Shown here: positions 22,251 through 30,655 of the stretch, one piece after another
Position numbering within the stretch: the stretch's first letter is position 1
Layout of the letters: each line of letters begins with the position of its first letter
From: an uncultured Bacteroides sp.
GTDB lineage: Bacteria; Bacteroidota; Bacteroidia; Bacteroidales; Bacteroidaceae
DNA: 64,000 nucleotides
Assembly (NCBI GenBank): GCA_949289295.1
Contig: CASENM010000032.1
Coordinates: 1-64,000 of the forward strand
Direction: 5' to 3'
Made by a program: the position numbers and the translations under genes
Notes under the pieces: generated by a model
Database searches by the model: none
The model's input: only the letters and a program-made list of their open reading frames with translations
What the model was told of the DNA's origin: nothing

Positions 22251-22256
22251 GCAGGT

Positions 22257-22284
22257 AGTTAATAGTTAACAGTTAATAGTTCAT
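22257..22284. repeat. Four-copy heptad repeat upstream of asnB
   Basis: Four copies of AGTTAAT-like heptads (AGTTAAT, AGTTAAC, AGTTAAT, AGTTCAT) lie 7-34 nt before the asnB ATG on the minus strand. Function is unknown; they may influence translation starts or be simple slippage repeats. Confidence 0.7.
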
Positions 22285-22312
22285 AATTTATACTTGATGC
22301 CTGATACGGCCC

Positions 22313-23656
22313 TTATTTAGATGAGAGATAGGCGTCGATGTCGGCCGCGGCCTTGCGTCCTCCGGCGATGCAGCGCACCACCAGACTGGCGCCCGTAGCG
22401 GCATCGCCGGCCACGAACACATTCTCCGGGAACTCGGGATGTACCGGTTTCAGGAAACCCATCGCCAGCAAGACCAGATCGGCTTCCAGCACCTCTTTCC
22501 TGCCGGTCGGCCTCATCACCGGTCTCCCTCCGTCAGTGGCCGGAATCCATTCTACCTCTTCCACTTCCACACCGGTCACATGTCCGTTCTCACCGATGAA
22601 ACGGGTTGATGACAGACTCCACCGACGCACACACCCTTCTTCATGGCTGCTGCTTGTCTTCAGCACCGACGGCCATTGCGGCCAGGGAGTAGCCGGATTA
22701 TAACCTACCAGCGGTTTTGGCATGATTTCGATCTGTGTCACGCTCAACGCCTGCTGGCGGTTGCTCGTTCCGATGCAGTCGCTTCCCGTATCTCCGCCAC
22801 CGATGACCAGCACCTTCTTCCCTTTCGCCGTGACGCGTTCCTCTTCAGAAAAAGTCTGCCCCGCCAGCACACGGTTCTGCTGGGCCAGCATCTCCATAGC
22901 CAGATGAATCCCTTTCAGTTCCCGTCCGGGAATGTCAAGGTCACGGGCTTGCGGAGTGCCTGTACATACGCAATAGGCATCAAAACCTTCGGGAAGCCGT
23001 GTCACATCGACATCCGTATTCACCCTGAACACAATGCCTTCCGCCTCCATGACGGCGATACGGCGGTCGATGACCGACTTTCCCAGCTTGAAATTCGGGA
23101 TGCCGAAACGGAGCAGTCCGCCCACATATTCCAGCCGCTCGAACACCGTCACCTCATATCCGCGCCGGTTCAATTGGTTGGCGGCCGCCAGACCCGCAGG
23201 CCCCGAACCGACGACAGCCACCTTCTTCCCGTTGCGGGCATACCGTTCCGGACGGACATACCCCTCACGGAAAGCCGCCTCAATCACGGCGGCCTCGTCC
23301 TCACGGACAGTGACCGGAGCATCCATGCTCAGTTTCAACACGCAACTTTTCTCACACAATGCCGGACAGATACGCCCCGTAAATTCAGGAAAGTCGTTCG
23401 TTCGGCTCAATATCTTGTAAGCTTTTTCCCAATGGCCGTTATACATGGCATCCTGAAACTCAGGCGGGCGGTTGCCCAACGGACAAGCCCAATGACAGAA
23501 AGGCACCCCACAGTCCATGCAGCGTGAAGCCTGCAGTTTCCGGTCGCTTGTATTCAATGTCTGTTCCACCTCACTGAAGTCTGCGATGCGCTCATGCACC
23601 GGACGGTATCCGGCCTCTTTACGCGGAACGGTCAAAAACGCTTTAGGATTTCCCAT
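22313..23656 (-). CDS. gltD: Glutamate synthase small subunit
   Basis: GltD feeds electrons from NAD(P)H to the large subunit GltB, which makes two glutamates from glutamine and 2-oxoglutarate. The 447-residue product has the N-terminal iron-sulfur ligand cysteines (CMDCGVPFCHWACPLGN, then CPALCEKSC). An FAD-binding VAVVGSGPAGLAAANQL follows, then the NAD(P)H motif VLVIGGGDTGSDCIG and the C-terminal FAD motif NVFVAGDAATGASLV. I start it at the ATG at 23656 (MGNPKAFL), as in relatives; a start four codons upstream is possible. It follows gltB by about 35 nt and precedes asnB by 62 nt. Confidence 0.96.
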   Translation of the reverse strand: MGNPKAFLTVPRKEAGYRPVHERIADFSEVEQTLNTSDRKLQASRCMDCGVPFCHWACPLGNRPPEFQDAMYNGHWEKAYKILSRTNDFPEFTGRICPALCEKSCVLKLSMDAPVTVREDEAAVIEAAFREGYVRPERYARNGKKVAVVGSGPAGLAAANQLNRRGYEVTVFERLEYVGGLLRFGIPNFKLGKSVIDRRIAVMEAEGIVFRVNTDVDVTRLPEGFDAYCVCTGTPQARDLDIPGRELKGIHLAMEMLAQQNRVLAGQTFSEEERVTAKGKKVLVIGGGDTGSDCIGTSNRQQALSVTQIEIMPKPLVGYNPATPWPQWPSVLKTSSSHEEGCVRRWSLSSTRFIGENGHVTGVEVEEVEWIPATDGGRPVMRPTGRKEVLEADLVLLAMGFLKPVHPEFPENVFVAGDAATGASLVVRCIAGGRKAAADIDAYLSSK

Positions 23657-23691
23657 AATGACGATCAAGATTTAATTTGACGAATAAAGAA

Positions 23692-26600
23692 TCAATAATC
23701 ACGCTGCACTTCGGCGATTTTCTGCTGCAGCTTGCGCATCTGCTCCTCGGCAAGCACTTTCTTGTACTCGATCGGAGTCACCTGAATGAACTCGTCCACA
23801 TACCGGTTCCAGTTGTCAAGCATCGTACGCGCCAGTTTCGATCCCGTATACAGATAATGCTGACGGACCAGCTCATGCAGTTCCTTACGTGCCGTAGCCT
23901 CCTCCAGAAGAGACAGTTCCACCATCTCCATGTTGCAGAAATAGTCGAAATTGTGGTTCTTGTCCCACACGTAGGCCACACCGCCGCTCATGCCTGCCGC
24001 GAAGTTCCTTCCGGTCTCACCCAGCACGACCACACGTCCGCCGGTCATGTACTCACAGCAATGGTCGCCCACGCCTTCCACCACCGCAACGGCACCCGAG
24101 TTGCGCACCGCGAAACGTTCTCCGGCACGCCCGTTGATATACACCTCGCCGCTTGTGGCACCGTAAAGCAAGGTGTTGCCCACAATCACATTCTTTTCCG
24201 CCTCGAAATTGCTCCTCACCGGAGGCTGCACGGAGATATGTCCGCCGCTCAAGCCTTTTCCCAGATAGTCGTTCGCCTCACCTTCCAGCTTGAAACGGAT
24301 ACCGTGGGCAAGGAAAGCCCCGAAACTCTGTCCGGCCGATCCCTTGAATTTCACCGTGACGGTCTGGTCGGGAAGCCCTTCCTCACCATACCTGGCAGCC
24401 ACCGCACCGGAAAGCATCGCCCCCACCGCACGGTCGGTATTGCCGATGGCATATTCCAACGAAACCTCCTTTCTGTTCTCAAGAGCCTCACGGGCAGCCT
24501 CAAGTATCGACACGTCCTTCACCGAATCAATGTCATGACGCTGTTCCCCCACCTGACGGATGGCCGAGCCGTTGTCCACTTTATGCAGCATGCGGCTGAA
24601 ATCGAGCGACGCATATTTGGAGTCCGGATCCAACGCCTTCAGCCCGATCAGGTCGGTACGCCCCACTATGTCATCCAAGCGGGTGAATCCCATCTCCGCC
24701 AGATACTCACGGACTTCCTGAGCCATGAAACGGAAATAGTTGACCACATACTGGTAATGTCCGCGGAAATGCTCACGAAGTCTCGGATCCTGAGTGGCCA
24801 CACCCACCGGACAGGTATTGGTATGACATTTCCGCATCATCACGCAACCCAACACAATCAGCACCGTAGTGCCGAAACCGAACTCTTCCGCTCCCAACAG
24901 TGCCATGCTGATGATGTCGCGACCCGTCTTAAGCTGCCCGTCGGCCTGCAGGCGCACCTGTCCGCGGAGACCGTTGAGCACCAATGTCTGCTGGGTCTCG
25001 CTCAGTCCGATTTCCGGCGGGATGCCCGCATAACGCATGGAGGAAGCAGGTGAGGCGCCTGTGCCGCCCTCCGCACCGGAAATGACAATCAGATCGGCCT
25101 TGGCTTTGGCCACACCGGCGGCAATGGTACCGATACCGCTCTCGGCAACCAGCTTCACACTGATTTTCGCTTTCGGATTCACGTTCTTCAAGTCGAATAT
25201 CAGCTGGGCCAGGTCCTCAATCGAATAGATGTCGTGGTGAGGCGGAGGAGAAATCAGCGAGATGCCCGGAATCGAATGACGGGTTCTGGCAATGACTTCA
25301 TTGACCTTGAAGCCCGGCAACTGTCCGCCCTCGCCCGGTTTTGCTCCCTGCGCCACTTTAATCTGTATCTCTTCGGCGTTCACCAGATATTCGGCGGTCA
25401 CTCCGAAGCGTCCGGACGCCACCTGTTTGGTCTTGCTGTTCAGCGAAATTCCCTCATACGTCTCATGGAAACGGCCGGAATCTTCTCCGCCCTCTCCCGT
25501 ATTGCTCCGCGTGCCCAACTTGTTCATGGCCAGAGCCAATGCCTCGTGCGCTTCCTTGCTGATGGCTCCAAACGACATGGCCCCCGTCACGAAATGCCTC
25601 ACAATGCTTTCCACCGGCTCCACCTCATCGATGGATATCGGATTACGCTTGAACTCAAAAAAGTCGCGCAAGAATATAGGCTCTTTCTTCCCGTCCACCC
25701 AACGGGTATATTCCTTGAACTTCGCGTAACTGCCCAGACGGGTCGCCAACTGCAGCTTGCTGATGGCTTCCGGATTCCAGGCATGTCTCTCCCCGTCCTT
25801 ACGATAAGAGAACTGGCCGATGTAAGGAAGCAGGTCGTCCACCTTTTCCGGAGCGAAACCGGCATCATGGAAGGCCGTGTAGTCCTTGGCGATATCCTCC
25901 AGCCGGATACCTCCCACAGTCGACACATCCGTTCCGAAATAAGTATTCAGAAGCTCCTCACCCAATCCTACGGCCTCGAATATCTTCGCGCCACGATAAG
26001 AACGGATGGTACTGATGCCCATCTTGCTCATCACCTTGTAAAGGCCCTTGCAGACAGCCTTGACATAATTCTTCTCCGCCGTTTCGTAATTCATCTGCAC
26101 ATCGCCTTTCCTCACCAGACTGTCCAGCACGGCGAACACCATGTACGGATTAATGGCACTGGCACCATAGCCGAGAAGCAGCGCCGCATGCATCACCTCA
26201 CGGATCTCACCGCTTTCAACCACCAATGCCGTCTGCACCCGTTTCTGCACCGAAATCAGATGGTGATGGACGGCACTTACCGCCAGCAGTGAAGGTATGG
26301 CCGCACGTGTGGCGTCAATGTCCCGGTCGGTCAGCACAATGTAGTTGACCCCTTCCGCCACGGATTCCTCCGCCTTCTTGCAAAGGGCGGACAACGCCTC
26401 ACGCAGCCCCGCCGTACCTTTCGCCACATCGAAAAGCATCGGCAGCCTGACGGCCTTGAACCCCTTGTAACGGATATTGCAAAGTATGTCGAGCTGGGTG
26501 TTGTTCAGGATGGGGTACGGCAGACGCACCATCTTGCAATGGCTCTCGTCCGGAAGCAGGATATTGGTACCCACCGCCCCGATATATTCCGTCAGCGACA

Positions 26601-28215
26601 TGACCAGCTCTTCCCTGATCGGGTCGATAGGTGGATTGGTCACCTGGGCGAACTGCTGACGGAAATAGTTGAACAACAACTGAGGCATATCCGAAAGCAC
26701 GGCCAGCGGTGTATCGTTACCCATCGAAGCGGTAGGCTCCACTCCATTGGTACACATCGGGATAAGGGTGCGCTCGATATCCTCACGGGTAAAACCGAAC
26801 GCCCGCAGATGACGGTCGTATTCACCCACGGTATTCGCCACCTTACGTCCGCTACGCAGCGCATCCAGTTCTATGCGGTTCGCAGACAACCATTCACGGT
26901 ATGGCTTCGACGACGCCAGCTGCTCCTTCAGCTCACCGTCGTAATAGATACGTCCTTCCTGTGTATCGACCAGAAGTATCTTTCCCGGCTGCAGGCGGCC
27001 TTTCTCCTTGATGGTCTCAGGCTCGAAACTGATGACACCCGCCTCGCTTGCCACCACCATGATGTCATTCCTGGTAATCAGGTAACGGGCCGGACGGAGA
27101 CCGTTGCGGTCGAGCATTCCCCCGGCATACCGTCCGTCGCTGAACAACAGGGCGGCAGGTCCGTCCCAGGGTTCCATCAATATGGAATGATACTCATAGA
27201 AGGCCTTCAGGTCCTCGCTGATCGGATTCTTGTCATTGAACGACTCCGGCACGAGCATCGCCATGGCATGAGGCAGACTCAATCCGGACATCACGAAAAA
27301 CTCCAGCACATTGTCGAGCGAGGCACTGTCGCTCATGCCCGGCTGGATGATGGGACGTATGTCCCTCACATCCCCCAGCTGGGGAGTGGACAACACACTC
27401 TCACGCGCTTCCATCCATCCCCGGTTGCCACGGATGGTATTGATCTCTCCGTTGTGCGCCAACAGCCGGAACGGCTGTGCCAGGCTCCAGGTGGGAAACG
27501 TGTTCGTGCTGAAACGCGAATGCACGATAGCCAGTCCGCTGGTAAAATACGGCTGGGTCAGGTCCTGAAAATACTCACGCACCTGCACCGACGACAACAT
27601 CCCTTTATAGACAATGGTCTTGCTTGAAAGCGAGACGATATAGAAATCCTTGTGATGAACCCTACGCTCTATCTTCTTGCGGATAACATACAGCGTACGC
27701 TCCAGATTCTCCGCATCGATCACTCCCGTAATGAACACCTGCCTGATGTCGGGCTCGGTTTCCAGCGCGCTCTTTCCCAATATGGAAGAATTGACCGGCA
27801 CCGAACGCAGATGCATCAGTGAAAGCCCCTCGCGCTCGATCTCCTCGATCATCACGCTGAGAATCTGCGCCTGCTCATCCGGATCTTTCGGAAGAAACAC
27901 CAGCCCCGTGCCGTATTTGCCCTTTTCCGGCACCGGTATGCCCTGCAACAAGATAAACTCATGAGGAATCTGCACCATGATGCCGGCACCGTCACCGGTT
28001 TTGTTGTCCGCGCCTTCCGCGCCACGGTGCTTCATGTTCTCAAGCACCCTCAAGGCCGAGTCCACCAGCTCGTGCGACTTGTTTCCATGAATGTCGACAA
28101 TCATCCCCACTCCACAGGCATCGTGCTCGTGCGACGGATCATAAAGTCCGGTCTCCTGCGGCTGACACTGCGCTACGACATTGTCATCCATTCTGATAAA
28201 AACATCTTCTTTCAT
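23692..28215 (-). CDS. gltB: Glutamate synthase large subunit
   Basis: The 1507-residue GOGAT alpha subunit hydrolyses glutamine and channels the ammonia to 2-oxoglutarate. An N-terminal propeptide of about 33 residues precedes the catalytic cysteine in DACGVGMIVDIHG. The amidotransferase domain contains SRFSTNTFPTWSLAQPFR and AHNGEINTIRGN. The FMN-binding synthase domain contains GEGGEDSGRFHE and SGAEGGTGASPASSMRYAG, and iron-sulfur ligands are seen in CVMMRKCHTNTCPVGVATQ. The C-terminal beta-helix domain has the repeated-glycine pattern (MTGGRVVVLGETGRNFAAGM). It is the first gene of gltB-gltD-asnB-dapF-dapL and has its own promoter. Confidence 0.97.
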   Translation of the reverse strand: MKEDVFIRMDDNVVAQCQPQETGLYDPSHEHDACGVGMIVDIHGNKSHELVDSALRVLENMKHRGAEGADNKTGDGAGIMVQIPHEFILLQGIPVPEKGKYGTGLVFLPKDPDEQAQILSVMIEEIEREGLSLMHLRSVPVNSSILGKSALETEPDIRQVFITGVIDAENLERTLYVIRKKIERRVHHKDFYIVSLSSKTIVYKGMLSSVQVREYFQDLTQPYFTSGLAIVHSRFSTNTFPTWSLAQPFRLLAHNGEINTIRGNRGWMEARESVLSTPQLGDVRDIRPIIQPGMSDSASLDNVLEFFVMSGLSLPHAMAMLVPESFNDKNPISEDLKAFYEYHSILMEPWDGPAALLFSDGRYAGGMLDRNGLRPARYLITRNDIMVVASEAGVISFEPETIKEKGRLQPGKILLVDTQEGRIYYDGELKEQLASSKPYREWLSANRIELDALRSGRKVANTVGEYDRHLRAFGFTREDIERTLIPMCTNGVEPTASMGNDTPLAVLSDMPQLLFNYFRQQFAQVTNPPIDPIREELVMSLTEYIGAVGTNILLPDESHCKMVRLPYPILNNTQLDILCNIRYKGFKAVRLPMLFDVAKGTAGLREALSALCKKAEESVAEGVNYIVLTDRDIDATRAAIPSLLAVSAVHHHLISVQKRVQTALVVESGEIREVMHAALLLGYGASAINPYMVFAVLDSLVRKGDVQMNYETAEKNYVKAVCKGLYKVMSKMGISTIRSYRGAKIFEAVGLGEELLNTYFGTDVSTVGGIRLEDIAKDYTAFHDAGFAPEKVDDLLPYIGQFSYRKDGERHAWNPEAISKLQLATRLGSYAKFKEYTRWVDGKKEPIFLRDFFEFKRNPISIDEVEPVESIVRHFVTGAMSFGAISKEAHEALALAMNKLGTRSNTGEGGEDSGRFHETYEGISLNSKTKQVASGRFGVTAEYLVNAEEIQIKVAQGAKPGEGGQLPGFKVNEVIARTRHSIPGISLISPPPHHDIYSIEDLAQLIFDLKNVNPKAKISVKLVAESGIGTIAAGVAKAKADLIVISGAEGGTGASPASSMRYAGIPPEIGLSETQQTLVLNGLRGQVRLQADGQLKTGRDIISMALLGAEEFGFGTTVLIVLGCVMMRKCHTNTCPVGVATQDPRLREHFRGHYQYVVNYFRFMAQEVREYLAEMGFTRLDDIVGRTDLIGLKALDPDSKYASLDFSRMLHKVDNGSAIRQVGEQRHDIDSVKDVSILEAAREALENRKEVSLEYAIGNTDRAVGAMLSGAVAARYGEEGLPDQTVTVKFKGSAGQSFGAFLAHGIRFKLEGEANDYLGKGLSGGHISVQPPVRSNFEAEKNVIVGNTLLYGATSGEVYINGRAGERFAVRNSGAVAVVEGVGDHCCEYMTGGRVVVLGETGRNFAAGMSGGVAYVWDKNHNFDYFCNMEMVELSLLEEATARKELHELVRQHYLYTGSKLARTMLDNWNRYVDEFIQVTPIEYKKVLAEEQMRKLQQKIAEVQRDY

Positions 28216-28268
28216 TGCCTTTTCTTTCTTTTTAATATCTATTGATTGTTTTCATGCGTCTTTAGCCG

Positions 28269-28300
28269 CAAAAATATGAAATCCACTTTCAATATGACAA
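28269..28300 (-). promoter_or_regulatory. gltB operon promoter
   Basis: The minus strand reads TTG (28298-28300), a 21-nt spacer, then TATTTTTG (28269-28276), a perfect -7 box followed by C. The leader before gltB would be about 45 nt. The rest of 28216-28520 is AT-rich divergent promoter DNA; I see no gene in it. Confidence 0.65.
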
Positions 28301-28520
28301 CAATTACCGGCATTTTCTCAACAGGAATTTTATTTCAAAGAACGGAATGTTTCATTTTAAAACATTATTACCGCATTTTATAACACAATAAAACATTTTA
28401 TTCCATCTTTGTTACACACCGTTCAAAACAGCAAGAAAATATGAAATTTGACAGACATTCTTCCGCCCGTTCTGATATTTGTCTGTTATTTTGCACACGT
28501 TCTTATCATTTTGCTTATAT

Positions 28521-30404
28521 ATGGAAATATTGAAACACGAATGCGGCGTAGCGCTTATCCGTCTGCTCAAGCCGCTGGAATACTACCAGGAAAAATACGG
28601 CACCTGGATGTACGGACTCAACAAACTCTACCTCCTGATGGAGAAACAGCATAACCGCGGACAGGAAGCGGCAGGACTGGCCTGCGTGAAGCTTCAGGCC
28701 GATGCGGGCGAAGAATACATGTTCCGTGAAAGGGCCTTGGGGGCCGGAGCCATCACTGAGATATTCGGCACGGTACACAGCCACTTCAAGGATCTGACCG
28801 AGGAACAGCTCCATGATGCGGAATACGCCAAGAAATGCCTGCCTTTTGCCGGCGAGCTGTACATGGGCCATCTCCGCTACTCCACCACGGGAAAGAGCGG
28901 CATCTCGTACGTACATCCTTTCCTGCGCCGGAACAACTGGCGCGCCAAGAATCTGGCACTCTGCGGAAACTTCAACCTGACCAACGTGGACGAGATATTC
29001 GCCGACATCACCGCCGCGGGACAGCATCCCCGGAAATACGCCGACACCTACATCATGCTGGAACAGGTGGGACACCGGCTCGACCGGGAAGTGGAACGCC
29101 TATATAATATATGTAAGGAAGAAGGACTGCAGGGCATGGACATCACCCATGCCATCGAGGACCGCATTGACCTGACCAACGTGCTGAAAACCTCCTCGTC
29201 CAGATGGGACGGGGGCTACGTGATCTGCGGACTGACCGGAAGCGGCGAGTCGTTCGCCATCCGCGACCCGTGGGGCATCCGTCCGGCTTTCTGGTACATG
29301 GACGACGAGATCATGGTGCTGGCTTCCGAACGTCCGGTCATCCAGACCGTGCTCAACGTATCGGCCGACAATATCCGCGAGCTGCAGCCGGGACAAGCCA
29401 TCCTGGTCAACAAGAAAGGCGAAATGCGTCTGGCCCAGATCAACAGGCCGAAAAACGTAAAGCCCTGTTCGTTCGAGCGCATCTACTTCAGCCGCGGAAG
29501 CGACATGGACATCTACCGCGAACGCAAGAGGCTGGGAGAGCTGCTGGTGGACCCGATCCTGAAAGCCGTGAACAACGACATCGAACATACCGTGTTCTCC
29601 TTCATCCCGAACACCGCAGAAGTGGCGTTCTACGGCATGCTGGAGGGATTCGACAACTACCTGAACAAACTGAAAGTGAAACGTATAGAGGAACTCGGGC
29701 ACACGCCCACCCACAAGGAGCTGGAAGAGATTCTCTCAAAACGCGTCCGGAGCGAGAAAGTGGCCATCAAGGACATCAAGCTGCGCACCTTCATCGCCGA
29801 AGGAAACACCCGCAATGACCTGGCGGCACACGTGTATGACATCACCTACGGAAGCCTCACGCCCTACAAGGACAACCTGGTCATCATCGACGACAGCATT
29901 GTGCGCGGAACCACCCTGAAGCAAAGCATCATCGGCATCCTCGACCGCCTGCACCCGAAAAAGATCGTCATCGTATCCTCCTCCCCACAGGTGCGCTACC
30001 CCGACTACTACGGCATCGACATGGCCAGCATGGAACAGTTCATCGCCTTCAAGGCAGCCATCGCCCTGCTGGAGGACCGCAACATGGAGCATGTCATTGA
30101 ATACGCCTACCGGAAATCGAAGGCCCAGACGGAACTCCCGAAAGAGAAGATGGTGAACTACGTGAAGGAAATCTATGCGCTGTTCACCGACGAGGAGATT
30201 TCCGCCAAGATTGTGGAACTGCTCACCCCTGCAGGCACCCAGGCCAAGGTGCAGATAGTCTACCAGACCCTGGAAGGACTGCACGAGGCCTGCCCCGACT
30301 ATCCGGGCGACTGGTACTTCAGCGGCGACTACCCCACGCCCGGCGGCGTGAAGCTGGTGAACAAGGCCTTCATCGACTGGGTGGAGCAGAATTACCAGTT
30401 CTGA
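28521..30404 (+). CDS. Amidophosphoribosyltransferase (PurF-like)
   Basis: Family members transfer glutamine nitrogen to PRPP, the first committed step of purine synthesis. The 627-residue product has an N-terminal class II amidotransferase domain with Cys8 in MEILKHECGVALI, then EKQHNRGQEAAGLA and GHLRYSTTGKSG. The PRPP-binding loop LVIIDDSIVRGTTLKQSI lies near residue 455. It is about 125 residues longer than E. coli PurF; the extra sequence includes a C-terminal segment rich in acidic and aromatic residues. The ATG at 28521 is used because it places Cys8 near the N-terminus. A short propeptide would have to be removed for Cys8 to act as nucleophile. It is followed by a palindrome array. 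Confidence 0.88.
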   Translation: MEILKHECGVALIRLLKPLEYYQEKYGTWMYGLNKLYLLMEKQHNRGQEAAGLACVKLQADAGEEYMFRERALGAGAITEIFGTVHSHFKDLTEEQLHDAEYAKKCLPFAGELYMGHLRYSTTGKSGISYVHPFLRRNNWRAKNLALCGNFNLTNVDEIFADITAAGQHPRKYADTYIMLEQVGHRLDREVERLYNICKEEGLQGMDITHAIEDRIDLTNVLKTSSSRWDGGYVICGLTGSGESFAIRDPWGIRPAFWYMDDEIMVLASERPVIQTVLNVSADNIRELQPGQAILVNKKGEMRLAQINRPKNVKPCSFERIYFSRGSDMDIYRERKRLGELLVDPILKAVNNDIEHTVFSFIPNTAEVAFYGMLEGFDNYLNKLKVKRIEELGHTPTHKELEEILSKRVRSEKVAIKDIKLRTFIAEGNTRNDLAAHVYDITYGSLTPYKDNLVIIDDSIVRGTTLKQSIIGILDRLHPKKIVIVSSSPQVRYPDYYGIDMASMEQFIAFKAAIALLEDRNMEHVIEYAYRKSKAQTELPKEKMVNYVKEIYALFTDEEISAKIVELLTPAGTQAKVQIVYQTLEGLHEACPDYPGDWYFSGDYPTPGGVKLVNKAFIDWVEQNYQF

Positions 30405-30430
30405 CACAAGCCGGAAAAGGCACATCCAAA

Positions 30431-30514
30431 ACGCCTAGACGTTTCAAACAAAACATAAGGGCGTTTTAAGGAAAACGTCAAGACGTTTTGACTGAAACGC
30501 CTTGACGTTTTTTC
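30431..30514. repeat. Four-unit palindrome array with 22-nt period
   Basis: Units lie at 30431-30442, 30453-30464, 30475-30486 and 30497-30508, each of the form ACR-N6-CGT. Their centres are exactly 22 nt apart three times in a row. The last two are nearly reverse complements and run into six T residues, so the downstream end can also act as a terminator for the PurF-like gene. The inner six bases differ in every unit while spacing and flanks are kept. Confidence 0.88.
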
Positions 30515-30603
30515 ATGCCCCCACAGGGCACTGTCACCGTCATTCTGAAAGCATGACAAGAGACCGATCTTTTTTTCCTTTCCCTATTTTTTGTCAACTA
30601 CGG

Positions 30604-30634
30604 TTTGCAATATTATGAAGTATTCGTATATTTG
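30604..30634 (+). promoter_or_regulatory. Promoter of the AAA ATPase gene
   Basis: TTTG (30604-30607), a 19-nt spacer and TATATTTG (30627-30634) followed by C form a near-ideal Bacteroides promoter. The leader before the ATG at 30656 is only about 15 nt. Confidence 0.8.
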
Positions 30635-30655
30635 CAACTTAGAATCAAGAAACAA

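Noticed and set aside
23677-27627. Several long plus-strand frames (for example 23677-25053, 25234-26292, 26539-27627)
   Set aside because: All are antisense to gltB, which has complete family motifs; none shows a domain or a promoter.
28521-30404. Second asparagine synthase or GlmS
   Set aside because: The N-terminal amidotransferase domain fits either, but the C-terminal PRPP-binding loop LVIIDDSIVRGTT identifies a phosphoribosyl amidotransferase; no SIS or PP-loop domain is present.
30431-30514. Palindrome array as nothing more than a double terminator
   Set aside because: The last two units can terminate, but the first two do not pair well and have no T-run, and the exact 22-nt period across four units is not required for termination.
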